The notes below the pieces were generated by a model. The model ran no database searches, was not told the DNA's origin, and worked only from the letters and a program-made list of their open reading frames with translations. Below are positions 1-6,533 of a DNA stretch of 9,547 bases, in pieces. Numbering within the stretch: position 1 is the stretch's first letter; each line of letters opens with the position of its first letter. The stretch spans positions 1-9,547 of the forward strand of contig CAZABJ010000074.1 in NCBI GenBank assembly GCA_964483375.1, read 5' to 3'. The translations under genes and the position numbers were made by a program. The DNA is from JAUIEH01 sp964483375 (GTDB lineage: Bacteria; Pseudomonadota; Alphaproteobacteria; Caulobacterales; Maricaulaceae).

Positions 1-66
1 TGGCCAGTGAGATCATCTTCGCGGCATCATGCGCCGTGAGCGCCGAGGGAGCCGAGGAAGACCGCC
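1..66. other. Upstream edge, no assignable gene; leader of the racemase gene
   Basis: No recognisable protein is visible here. On the plus strand, frame 1 runs open from the window edge to a TGA at 37-39 and frame 2 stops at 8-10. Either could be the last codons of an upstream gene, but the residues are too few to identify it. A short minus-strand reading frame starting at 16 and leaving the window is also possible and unsupported. The only usable signal is GAGGAA at 54-59, seven bases before the ATG at 67, which is a good ribosome binding site. No promoter is evident, so the racemase gene may be co-transcribed with something to the left. Confidence 0.4.
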
Positions 67-1170
67 ATGCACGAGAGACCGCTCACCGGCGTTCGCATTT
101 TGGAGTTCGCGGGCATTGGTCCGGGGCCGTTTTGCGGGATGGTGCTGTCAGACTTGGGCGCTGACGTCGTGCGCATTGACCGCCCAGGGGTCACGCCGGC
201 GGGGGTCGGACCGGTTACGGGGCGTGGCCGTCGATCGGTCGCGCTGAACCTGAAAGACCCTGACGCTCGGGCTGTTGCATTGGATTTAATCGAAAAGGCC
301 GACGCCCTGTTTGAGGGGTTTCGGCCCGGGGTCATGGAGCGGTTAGGCCTCGGCCCTGAGGATGCGCAGGCGCGTAACCCCGCTCTGGTTTATGGGCGCA
401 TGACCGGGTGGGGTCAGACCGGGCCGCTCGCGCACGCAGCCGGGCACGACATCAACTACATCGCCATTTCAGGCGCGCTGGGATCCATGGGGCGTCCCGG
501 CGAGCCGCCGGCGCCGCCGCTCAATCTCATCGGCGACTATGGCGGCGGGGCCATGTTTCTCACGATTGGGCTGATCGCGGGGCTCCTGCGAGCCCGGCAA
601 ACGGGACAGGGCGCCGTCATCGACGCCGCGATGAGCGACGGCAGCGCGCTCTTAATGGCTATGTTCCATGACCTGAAAGGCTTTGGCCTGTGGCGCGACG
701 AACGCGGCCAAAACGTCCTCGATGGGGCGGCCCCGTTTTACGACACCTATGAATGCGCCGACGGGCTCTTCATTGCGCTGGGAGCCATCGAGCCTCAGTT
801 TTATGCTCTACTGCTCGAGAAAACGGGCTTGCAGGACGACCCGCTGATGGCCGAGCAACATGATGCGACAGACTGGCCGGCCCAAAAACAGCGCCTGGCC
901 GAGGTCATTCGCCAAAAGACGCGCGCGCAATGGACCGAGATCATGGAGGGTACGGACGTCTGTTTCGCGCCTGTCCTGTCCTTGAGCGAAAGCGCTGACT
1001 ACCCGCACAATCGCGCGCGGGGCGTGTTCGTGACGGGCCATGGCGCCGAGCAACCCGGCGCCGCGCCGCGCTTCCAAGACGTCCCCAATACGCCGCTTCG
1101 CGCCGCGCCGACCCCGGGCGAGCATACCGAGGAGGTTCTGCGGGAGTGGGGGGTTCGGGTGACCAGCTAA
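67..1170 (+). CDS. Alpha-methylacyl-CoA racemase (CaiB/BaiF CoA-transferase family, type III)
   Basis: This 367-residue cytoplasmic enzyme belongs to CoA-transferase family III, in the alpha-methylacyl-CoA racemase (AMACR/MCR) branch. It would interconvert (2R)- and (2S)-2-methylacyl-CoA esters so that stereospecific dehydrogenases can oxidise branched chains. The N-terminus has the AMACR-type stretch GPGPFCGMVLSDLGADVVR (residues 18-36). A second signature, RMTGWGQTGPL, spans 111-121. The catalytic residues known from the mycobacterial racemase (His126, Asp156, Glu241) appear to align with H127 in AGHDINYI, D157 in NLIGDYGGG and E242 in GAIEPQFY, so the enzyme looks active. Length is normal for the family. 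The ATG at 67 is chosen because GAGGAA lies seven bases upstream and the protein then starts a few residues before the conserved LTGVRILEF. It converges on the TetR gene with four bases between stops. The substrate is inferred; CaiB-family transferases are the alternative, but the intact racemase residues argue against that. Confidence 0.9.
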   Translation: MHERPLTGVRILEFAGIGPGPFCGMVLSDLGADVVRIDRPGVTPAGVGPVTGRGRRSVALNLKDPDARAVALDLIEKADALFEGFRPGVMERLGLGPEDAQARNPALVYGRMTGWGQTGPLAHAAGHDINYIAISGALGSMGRPGEPPAPPLNLIGDYGGGAMFLTIGLIAGLLRARQTGQGAVIDAAMSDGSALLMAMFHDLKGFGLWRDERGQNVLDGAAPFYDTYECADGLFIALGAIEPQFYALLLEKTGLQDDPLMAEQHDATDWPAQKQRLAEVIRQKTRAQWTEIMEGTDVCFAPVLSLSESADYPHNRARGVFVTGHGAEQPGAAPRFQDVPNTPLRAAPTPGEHTEEVLREWGVRVTS

Positions 1171-1182
1171 GCCGCTAGCTGG
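1163..1182. terminator. Hairpin across the two convergent stop codons, possible bidirectional terminator
   Basis: A perfect 7-bp inverted repeat is present: CCAGCTA at 1163-1169 and TAGCTGG at 1176-1182, with a 6-base loop AGCCGC. It covers the racemase stop (1168-1170) and the TetR stop (1175-1177). The position between convergent genes suits a shared transcription end point. Neither strand shows a run of T after the stem, so a classical intrinsic terminator is not demonstrated. It may only be an RNA 3'-end stabilising stem, or chance. Confidence 0.4.
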
Positions 1183-1855
1183 CTGGGTTGATCGCTTCTA
1201 GCCGCGCCACGGCGGCTTCGAGCCGCGCGAGCGCGTCTGGCTGGTTTGGTTGCGATGATGTCGTCGTACCGAAACGGGCTCGGATCGTGGCGATGAGGTT
1301 GTCGGACGCCTCGTGTCTGGCGCGCTCAGGATGCAGCTTAAGGGTCCGCGCCGAGTACTCCAGCGCGCCGAAAAACAGATCGCGCACCGCCCAAAGCGGC
1401 GTGTCGCCTGCGATATCATCGCGATCGACGCCACGCCGCCATGTCGTGTCGAAGGCCTGCACATAGGTGCGCATAAACCCGCGGCTTTCTTGCGGCTCGG
1501 CGGACTGCGTGCGCTCAGACTGGGTTAGCAGGACCACATCGAACCGGTCGATCAGCGTGTCGAGGTGAAACCGGGCCAAGGCGGTGAGCGCGTCAAACGT
1601 GTCCTCATGCTCAGCAACGGTGCTTTGCGCTTTTTGCGTCAAATCAGACCAAAAATCTGAGACGATCCCCTGCATCAGGTGGTTTTTCGTCTTGAAGTAG
1701 AGGTAAAGCGTGCCCTCCGCTACGCCGGCTCGCTTGGCGATATCCGCCATGCGCGACCCGTCGTAGCCATGTTTGAGGAACGCCTCGCGCGCCGCATCCA
1801 AAATGGCGCGTTCTTTCTGTTCCAGTTTTTGACGTCGCGTGAATGAACCGCTCAT
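1175..1855 (-). CDS. TetR/AcrR-family transcriptional regulator, candidate repressor of the Atu locus
   Basis: This 226-residue protein has a typical TetR N-terminal DNA-binding domain. An initial helix around KERAILDAAREAFLKHGYDG (residues 14-33) leads into the helix-turn-helix DIAKRAGVAEGTLYLYFKTK (38-57). Residues from about 60 to 195 form the variable ligand-binding and dimerisation part. A polar linker (about 196-206) and a short amphipathic helix (ALARLEAAVARLEAI, 208-222) extend the C-terminus beyond the usual body. Its ATG overlaps the stop of the acyl-CoA dehydrogenase gene in an ATGA, and no strong ribosome site precedes it, so translation is probably coupled to that gene. In Pseudomonas aeruginosa the TetR-type AtuR represses the atu genes by binding inverted repeats upstream of atuA. 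Here the regulator is in the operon divergent from atuA, so autoregulation plus control of the rightward operon is the natural inference. The inducer is probably a terpenoid acyl-CoA or free acid, but nothing in the sequence proves it. Confidence 0.88.
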   Translation of the reverse strand: MSGSFTRRQKLEQKERAILDAAREAFLKHGYDGSRMADIAKRAGVAEGTLYLYFKTKNHLMQGIVSDFWSDLTQKAQSTVAEHEDTFDALTALARFHLDTLIDRFDVVLLTQSERTQSAEPQESRGFMRTYVQAFDTTWRRGVDRDDIAGDTPLWAVRDLFFGALEYSARTLKLHPERARHEASDNLIATIRARFGTTTSSQPNQPDALARLEAAVARLEAINPAS

Positions 1856-2994
1856 AGGCCCATCTGCTTCACGGCGAGGTCACGCATTATCTCCTCAGAG
1901 CCGCCCCCAATGGCGTGCACCTTCACCTCGCGGTAGGCGCGTTCTATCCGGTTGCCGCGTAGGTAACCGGCGCCCCCCAAAATCTGCATGGCCTCAGACG
2001 CGCAGAACGCCAAAGCGCGAGTTGCCGCGAACTTGCCCTTGGAGATTTCCGCGACAGGCATCGGCCCTTCATTCGCCGCGTAGCAAATGTGGTTCAAATA
2101 AGCCTCCACCATGTCGATCTTCGCCGACATGTCGGCGACCTTGTGCCGAATGACTTGGTGTTCGATCAGTTTCTTTCCGAACGTCTCACGCTCTTGCGCC
2201 CACGCGACGGCGTCCTCAAAGCACACCTTCATCAGACCAAGGGCGCCGGCGATGAGCGAGATGCGTTCGTGGTTGAAGTTGTTCATGATGGCTAAGAAAC
2301 CGCGGTTCTCTTCGCCGAGCATGTTGGTGGCGGGCACGCGGCAATCGTCGAAATAAAGCGTGGCTTGATCTGACGCCCACCAGCCCATTTTGCGAGGCAT
2401 CTCCGTGCGCGAAAAGCCTGGCGCGTCGGCCTCGACAAAAAAGAGCGACACGCCGCCAAGGCCGTCGCCGCCCGTACGAGCGCCAACGACAAAACAGCTC
2501 GCCTTCATGCCCCCGGTGATGAATGTCTTCGAGCCATTCAGGACGAAGTGATTGCCGTCGCGTTTCGCCGTCGTGGTCAGGTTCGCAACGTCGGACCCTC
2601 CACTTGGTTCGGTAATGGCGAGGCTGGAGCCGATTTTTCCTTCGACGATCGGGCGCAAATACTGATCGCGAATGTCCTTATTCGCCAATTCTGCGATGGG
2701 GCCGATTGAAATCGAGCGACCAAACAAAGCCGCGGGAATGCCTGTCGCGCCGCACTTGCTCAGCTCTTCCATGAGCGCGGAACGCATGAAGCAGTCGTCA
2801 ACGCCCAGCCCGCCGTAATCTTCGCTGACGCCAAAGCCAAAAGCGCCCAGCGCGCCGACCTTCTCGTGCAACGCCCACGGAAAGTCACCCGCTTCGTCCC
2901 ACGCGTCCGCATAGGGCGCGATCTCCTTTTCGACAAAGGCCCGCACGGTGTTTCTGAAGGCCCGGCGCTCCTCGGTTTCAAAGGGGTTCAGCAT
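1852..2994 (-). CDS. Acyl-CoA dehydrogenase, possibly citronellyl-CoA dehydrogenase (AtuD-like)
   Basis: This 380-residue FAD-dependent acyl-CoA dehydrogenase would form a 2,3-double bond in an acyl-CoA and pass electrons to electron-transfer flavoprotein. Visible signatures are GFGVSEDYGGLGV (53-65), the FAD/substrate segment LAITEPSGGSDV (125-136), the ERETFGK motif (268-274), and MQILGGAGYLRGNRIERAYREVK (336-358). At the usual catalytic position (E in YEGTSEI of medium-chain enzymes) this protein has IGGGSEE, with G363. A glutamate is instead present at E243 in NHERI, the position used by isovaleryl-CoA and long-chain dehydrogenases. That fits a 3-methyl-branched substrate. The ATG is preceded by AAGGAG eight bases upstream (plus-strand 3003-3008). 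The gene overlaps the TetR gene by ATGA and is divergent from atuA. In the Atu pathway, AtuD converts citronellyl-CoA to geranyl-CoA, so that role is likely from context. Isovaleryl-CoA-like dehydrogenases remain an alternative. Confidence 0.93.
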   Translation of the reverse strand: MLNPFETEERRAFRNTVRAFVEKEIAPYADAWDEAGDFPWALHEKVGALGAFGFGVSEDYGGLGVDDCFMRSALMEELSKCGATGIPAALFGRSISIGPIAELANKDIRDQYLRPIVEGKIGSSLAITEPSGGSDVANLTTTAKRDGNHFVLNGSKTFITGGMKASCFVVGARTGGDGLGGVSLFFVEADAPGFSRTEMPRKMGWWASDQATLYFDDCRVPATNMLGEENRGFLAIMNNFNHERISLIAGALGLMKVCFEDAVAWAQERETFGKKLIEHQVIRHKVADMSAKIDMVEAYLNHICYAANEGPMPVAEISKGKFAATRALAFCASEAMQILGGAGYLRGNRIERAYREVKVHAIGGGSEEIMRDLAVKQMGL

Positions 2995-3002
2995 GGCGCG
3001 GT

Positions 3003-3008
3003 CTCCTT
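3003..3008 (-). promoter_or_regulatory. Ribosome binding site of the acyl-CoA dehydrogenase gene
   Basis: On the minus strand this reads AAGGAG, eight bases before the ATG at 2994. It is one of the strongest Shine-Dalgarno matches in the window and fixes the start of the dehydrogenase. Confidence 0.75.
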
Positions 3009-3041
3009 GACGGGGCGGCGAAGGGATCCTCCAAAAAGGCC

Positions 3042-3070
3042 AAAATGAGCTTGATTCATTTTATATGAAT
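3042..3070. promoter_or_regulatory. Two overlapping palindromes in the divergent region, candidate TetR operator
   Basis: The short intergenic region is strikingly AT-rich compared with its surroundings and holds two overlapping inverted repeats. The first has arms AAAATGA (3042-3048) and TCATTTT (3056-3062) around a 7-base centre. The second has arms ATTCAT (3054-3059) and ATGAAT (3065-3070) around a 5-base centre. Both are perfect. Each is of a size suited to a TetR dimer, and AtuR of Pseudomonas aeruginosa is reported to bind two inverted repeats in the matching atuA-atuR region. I infer that these are operators for the TetR protein encoded at 1175-1855, controlling both directions. Confidence 0.6.
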
Positions 3071-3079
3071 GTCAATCAT
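3051..3079 (+). promoter_or_regulatory. Possible sigma-70-type promoter for the atuA operon
   Basis: TTGATT (3051-3056) and AATCAT (3074-3079) are separated by 17 bases and match the sigma-70 consensus at four of six positions each. Transcription would start near 3086, inside the longer reading frame of atuA but upstream of the preferred GTG start. The elements overlap the palindromes, so a bound repressor would block polymerase. On the minus strand a perfect TTGACA (3075-3070) could be a -35 box for the dehydrogenase operon, but the -10 sequence at the right distance is poor. Confidence 0.4.
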
Positions 3080-3113
3080 CAGCAGCGCTGAAGCAAGCGC
3101 GCGAGAGGGCACC

Positions 3114-4907
3114 GTGCCGACGGCCAAAACGATTCGAGTGGGAGGGGGCTGCGGGTTCTGGGGGGAGAGCGACATGGCTCTGCCGCAGTTTCTAGCCGCC
3201 GGCGGGCTCGACTACGTCATCTTCGACTATTTGGCTGAGGTCACGCTTTCGATCATGGCCCGCGCCCGCGCAAAGGACGCCGACGCAGGCTGGGCGACGG
3301 ACTTCGTCACCGATGTGCTCGGGCCAAACCTTGCTGAAATCGCTCAGCAAGGCGTGACGATCATCGCAAACGCAGGCGGCATGAACCCGCGGGCGTGCGC
3401 CGCGGCGCTGGAAGCGGTGATCCGCGATGCGGGTCTAGACCTGACCGTCGGCGTCGTCACCGGCGATGACCTGCACTCTCGCGCGCCAGAGTTCGCCGCT
3501 TCGGGCGCGACGGACATGTTTTCTGGCGAGGCGTTTCCAGCCCCGGAGGCGGTGGCGTCCATCAACGCATATCTGGGTGCTGCGCCGATTGCGGAGGCGT
3601 TGCGGCAAGGGGCCGATATCGTGATCACGGGGCGTTGCGTCGACAGCGCCCTGACCCTCGGCGCGTGTCTTCATGCGTTCGATTGGCCCCTGGACGATTG
3701 GGACAAGCTGGCCGCGGGCAGCTTGGCCGGGCACTTGATCGAGTGCGGTCCCCAGGCGACGGGCGGGAATTTCACCGACTGGCGCGACGTCGCCGACAGC
3801 TTGGACGTGGTCGGCTACCCCATTGCGGAAATCGCCTCCGATGGGGCCGTGACGATAACCAAACCGGCAGGAACGGGCGGGGTCGTCACGCGGGCGACGG
3901 TCGGCGAGCAGTTGCTGTATGAAATCGGCGATCCTCGCACTTACACGCTGCCCGACGTGGTTTGCGATTTCTCCCAGGTGCGGATCGAGCAGGAGGGGCC
4001 GGACCGGGTTTGCGTCACCGGCGCAGGCGGGCGTCCCGCCCCGGCGACGCTGAAGGTCAGCGCGACCTACGCCGAAGGTTGGCGGGCAGGCGCCACGTTC
4101 TTCTTCATTGGCCATGAGGCGCCTGAGAAGGCGCGTGCGTTTGCGGACCTCGCCCTTAAACGGGCCCGCGCAAAGCTGCGGCGGCTCCGGGCGCCGGATT
4201 TCCGCGAGGTCTCGGTGGAGGTGATCGGCGACGGAAGTGTGTTTGGGGAGGGGGCTCGCCAACCGAACGCCCAGGACGTCAGCCTTACCCTCGCGGTGAA
4301 ACACGCTGATCCCCGCGCAGCAGGCTTGCTCCTCAAAGAGGCCATCGGTCTCGCTCTCGCTGCGCCGCCGGGCTTGACGATGTATGGCGGCACGCGGGCC
4401 AAGCCGTCGCCTGTGGTGCGCTTGTTCTCCTTTCTCATTCCGCGGACGGATGTCGCGGTGCAGGTGCACATTGGTGGCCGCACGACAGGCGTGCCTATGG
4501 GCGAAAGCGTGGGCGCAGGCGCGCCGCCCGGCGCCGTGCGTCCGCCGCCCCCCCAGGGGGTCGCCGACACGACCGCGCCTCTGCGTCGATTGGCCTGGGC
4601 GCGTTCGGGCGACAAAGGGGATGCGGCCAATATCGGCGTTTTGGCGCGATCGCCCGAGTTCGTTCCCTGGATATGGGCGTCATTGGACGAGGCCATGGTG
4701 CAGGCGCGGTTCAGCCACTTCCTAAAGGGGTCGGTAGACCGTTTCTACCTACCGGGCGCGGGCGCGATGAACATCGTGTTGCATGGCGTCTTAGGCGGCG
4801 GCGGCATGGCGAGCTTGCGCAATGATCCGCAGGGCAAGGCGTACGCTCAGATCCTTCTCGAAACGCCCATCGCGATTCCAGCCGCCCTCCTGGAGGACCG
4901 ATCATGA
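3114..4907 (+). CDS. atuA: AtuA family protein (acyclic terpene utilisation, DUF1446) with C-terminal ferredoxin-fold domain
   Basis: This is a member of the AtuA family (formerly DUF1446), required for growth on citronellol/geraniol-type terpenes but without a settled biochemical role. From GTG 3114 the protein has 597 residues. A frame-compatible ATG at 3069 would give 612, but it lies inside the operator palindromes and has no ribosome site. The GTG has GAGAGGG at 3103-3109 and starts about eight residues before the conserved IRVGGGCGFWGES. In 612-residue numbering the AtuA domain runs about 20-465, with NAGGMNP (101-107), ADIVITGRCVDSAL (182-195) and ECGPQATGGNF (225-235). A proline-rich linker (about 488-503) leads to the AtuA-like ferredoxin-fold domain, with WARSGDKGDAANIGV near 515-530. 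No signal peptide or membrane segment is seen. The stop overlaps the atuC start in an ATGA. The family call is firm; its reaction is unknown. Confidence 0.93.
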   Translation: MPTAKTIRVGGGCGFWGESDMALPQFLAAGGLDYVIFDYLAEVTLSIMARARAKDADAGWATDFVTDVLGPNLAEIAQQGVTIIANAGGMNPRACAAALEAVIRDAGLDLTVGVVTGDDLHSRAPEFAASGATDMFSGEAFPAPEAVASINAYLGAAPIAEALRQGADIVITGRCVDSALTLGACLHAFDWPLDDWDKLAAGSLAGHLIECGPQATGGNFTDWRDVADSLDVVGYPIAEIASDGAVTITKPAGTGGVVTRATVGEQLLYEIGDPRTYTLPDVVCDFSQVRIEQEGPDRVCVTGAGGRPAPATLKVSATYAEGWRAGATFFFIGHEAPEKARAFADLALKRARAKLRRLRAPDFREVSVEVIGDGSVFGEGARQPNAQDVSLTLAVKHADPRAAGLLLKEAIGLALAAPPGLTMYGGTRAKPSPVVRLFSFLIPRTDVAVQVHIGGRTTGVPMGESVGAGAPPGAVRPPPPQGVADTTAPLRRLAWARSGDKGDAANIGVLARSPEFVPWIWASLDEAMVQARFSHFLKGSVDRFYLPGAGAMNIVLHGVLGGGGMASLRNDPQGKAYAQILLETPIAIPAALLEDRS

Positions 4908-6526
4908 GCACCCTGCCAACACGCGTGGTTCCGTCCTCCGAGGCGTTCAAGAAAAACCGCGCAGACATGCTCGGGTTGATCGACAAACTCCGAGAGCTCA
5001 ACGAGCGCGCCGGCGTCATTTCAGAAAACCGTAAGGCGCGATTTGAGGCGCGCGGCCAACTCACGCCCCGCGCGCGGCTCGCCCGCCTGCTCGATCCGGG
5101 CATGCCGTGGTTTTCGATCGGCAATGTGACGGGCTATCTGGCCGACACCCAGGACGAGGCGAAGTCCCTGCCTGGCTCCACCTCGCTGTGCGGGATCGGC
5201 TTCGTCAACGGCGTGCGGGCCATGGTGCTGGTTGATGACAGCGGCATCAAAGGCGGCGCGCTAACCGAAGCGACGGGCTTCAAGGTCATGCGCGCTGAAG
5301 AGATCGCGCTGCAACAAAAGCTGCCATTCATCCATCTCGTTGAAAGCGGCGGGGCCGATCTCCTGAACTACACCGTTGAGGGCTTTGTCAGGGGCGGCGG
5401 TCTGTTTGCGGGTCAAGCCAGGCTGTCGAAGGCTGGCGTCCCCGTCATCACGGTCCTGCACGGCTCATCGACGGCGGGCGGCGCCTACATGCCCGGCATG
5501 AGCGACTACGTCGTTGCGGTGAAGGAGAACGGGAAGGCCTTTCTCGCAGGCCCACCCTTGCTGAAGGCGGCCACCGGCGAGATAGCGAGCGACGCCGAGC
5601 TTGGCGGGGCGGAGATGCACGCCGCCGTCTCTGGGCTGGTGGAGTACCTCGCGGAGAATGACGGCGACGCCATGGTCATGGCGCGGGACGTGGTGGCGCG
5701 TCTGCATTGGAACCGGCGCTGCTCCTCGCCGCCGGCAAACGCCTACCAACCGCCGCTTTATGATCCGGACGAAATCGCGGGCGTGGTTCCGATTGACTTT
5801 CGCACGCCCTACGACGTGCGGGAGGTCATCGCACGGGTCGTCGACGGCTCTGAGTTCCTGGACTTTAAGCCCGGCTATGGGGCGTCCACCGTGTGCGGCC
5901 AGGCGGCGGTGATGGGGTTCGGCTTCGGCCTTGTGGCGAACAACGGCCCCATCGATCCAGACGGTGCGACGAAGACCGCCCAGTTTCTCCAGCTGATGGA
6001 TCAGGCCGGCTTGCCGGTCGTCTTCTTATCAAACACCACCGGCTACATGGTGGGCGTCCAGTACGAGCGCGCCGGCATGATCAAGCACGGCTCCAAAATG
6101 ATCCAAGCCGTCACTAACATCGAGGTCCCGCGCCTGACCTTGCAGATCGGGGCGAGCTACGGCGCGGGCAATTACGGTATGTGCGGGCGCGGGTTTGACC
6201 CGGATTTTCTGTTTCTCTGGCCGAACGCCTCCACCGGGGTGATGGGCGGCGAGCAGGCCGCCACCGTCATGGCCATCGTTGCGGAAGGTCGCGCGAAGGC
6301 GGCGGGGCGAGACTTCGACCCTGCCTCGCTGAACGAGCAAAGCGCCGCCATCAAGGGTCTGTTCGACGGCCAGGCCAGCGCTTTCGTGACTTCGGGCCGC
6401 CAGCTCGACGACGGCGTCATCGATCCGCGCGATACGCGCAAGGCGCTCGGCTTTCTTCTGGGAACGGTGTGGGAGGCGCGCCACCGGGAGGTGCGGGCAA
6501 ACTCATTCGGCGTGGCGAGGATGTAG
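4904..6526 (+). CDS. atuC: Geranyl-CoA carboxylase, carboxyltransferase (beta) subunit
   Basis: This 540-residue carboxyltransferase subunit would transfer CO2 from carboxybiotin to the gamma-methyl carbon of a geranyl-type CoA, giving isohexenylglutaconyl-CoA. It works in a cytoplasmic alpha/beta complex with AtuF. Both crotonase-like halves are intact: SSTAGGAY (188-195) in the N-half and GASYGAGNYGM (416-426) in the C-half supply the oxyanion holes, and FLAGPPLLKAATGE (213-226) is conserved. The close alternative is 3-methylcrotonyl-CoA carboxylase (LiuB/MccB). The segment YTVEGFVRGGGLF (156-168) is AtuC-like, and G164 lies where methylcrotonyl enzymes carry a bulky Phe (Phe191 in human numbering). 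That Phe-to-Gly change is the published marker for accepting longer geranyl chains. GGAGG at 4892-4896, seven bases upstream, supports the ATG at 4904, which overlaps the atuA stop. Length matches the family. Confidence 0.93.
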   Translation: MSTLPTRVVPSSEAFKKNRADMLGLIDKLRELNERAGVISENRKARFEARGQLTPRARLARLLDPGMPWFSIGNVTGYLADTQDEAKSLPGSTSLCGIGFVNGVRAMVLVDDSGIKGGALTEATGFKVMRAEEIALQQKLPFIHLVESGGADLLNYTVEGFVRGGGLFAGQARLSKAGVPVITVLHGSSTAGGAYMPGMSDYVVAVKENGKAFLAGPPLLKAATGEIASDAELGGAEMHAAVSGLVEYLAENDGDAMVMARDVVARLHWNRRCSSPPANAYQPPLYDPDEIAGVVPIDFRTPYDVREVIARVVDGSEFLDFKPGYGASTVCGQAAVMGFGFGLVANNGPIDPDGATKTAQFLQLMDQAGLPVVFLSNTTGYMVGVQYERAGMIKHGSKMIQAVTNIEVPRLTLQIGASYGAGNYGMCGRGFDPDFLFLWPNASTGVMGGEQAATVMAIVAEGRAKAAGRDFDPASLNEQSAAIKGLFDGQASAFVTSGRQLDDGVIDPRDTRKALGFLLGTVWEARHREVRANSFGVARM

Positions 6527-6533
6527 CGCGACC

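Noticed and set aside
3059..3066. TATAAAAT on the minus strand as a -10 box for the dehydrogenase operon
   Set aside because: It is too close to the minus-strand TTGACA (3075-3070), and no acceptable -35 lies 16-18 bases upstream of it.
3435..4469. Long minus-strand open frame (344 codons) opposite atuA
   Set aside because: It lies wholly within the conserved AtuA coding frame, has a composition rich in Arg, Pro and Gly typical of antisense GC-rich shadows, and shows no family motif.
4067..4696. Minus-strand open frame of 209 codons opposite atuA
   Set aside because: A second antisense shadow of the same GC-rich gene; no ribosome site or recognisable domain.
4904..6526. 3-methylcrotonyl-CoA carboxylase beta subunit (LiuB/MccB)
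   Set aside because: The 156-168 segment and G164 match the geranyl-CoA type, and atuA is directly upstream; leucine-pathway neighbours such as a LiuC hydratase or LiuE lyase are not seen.
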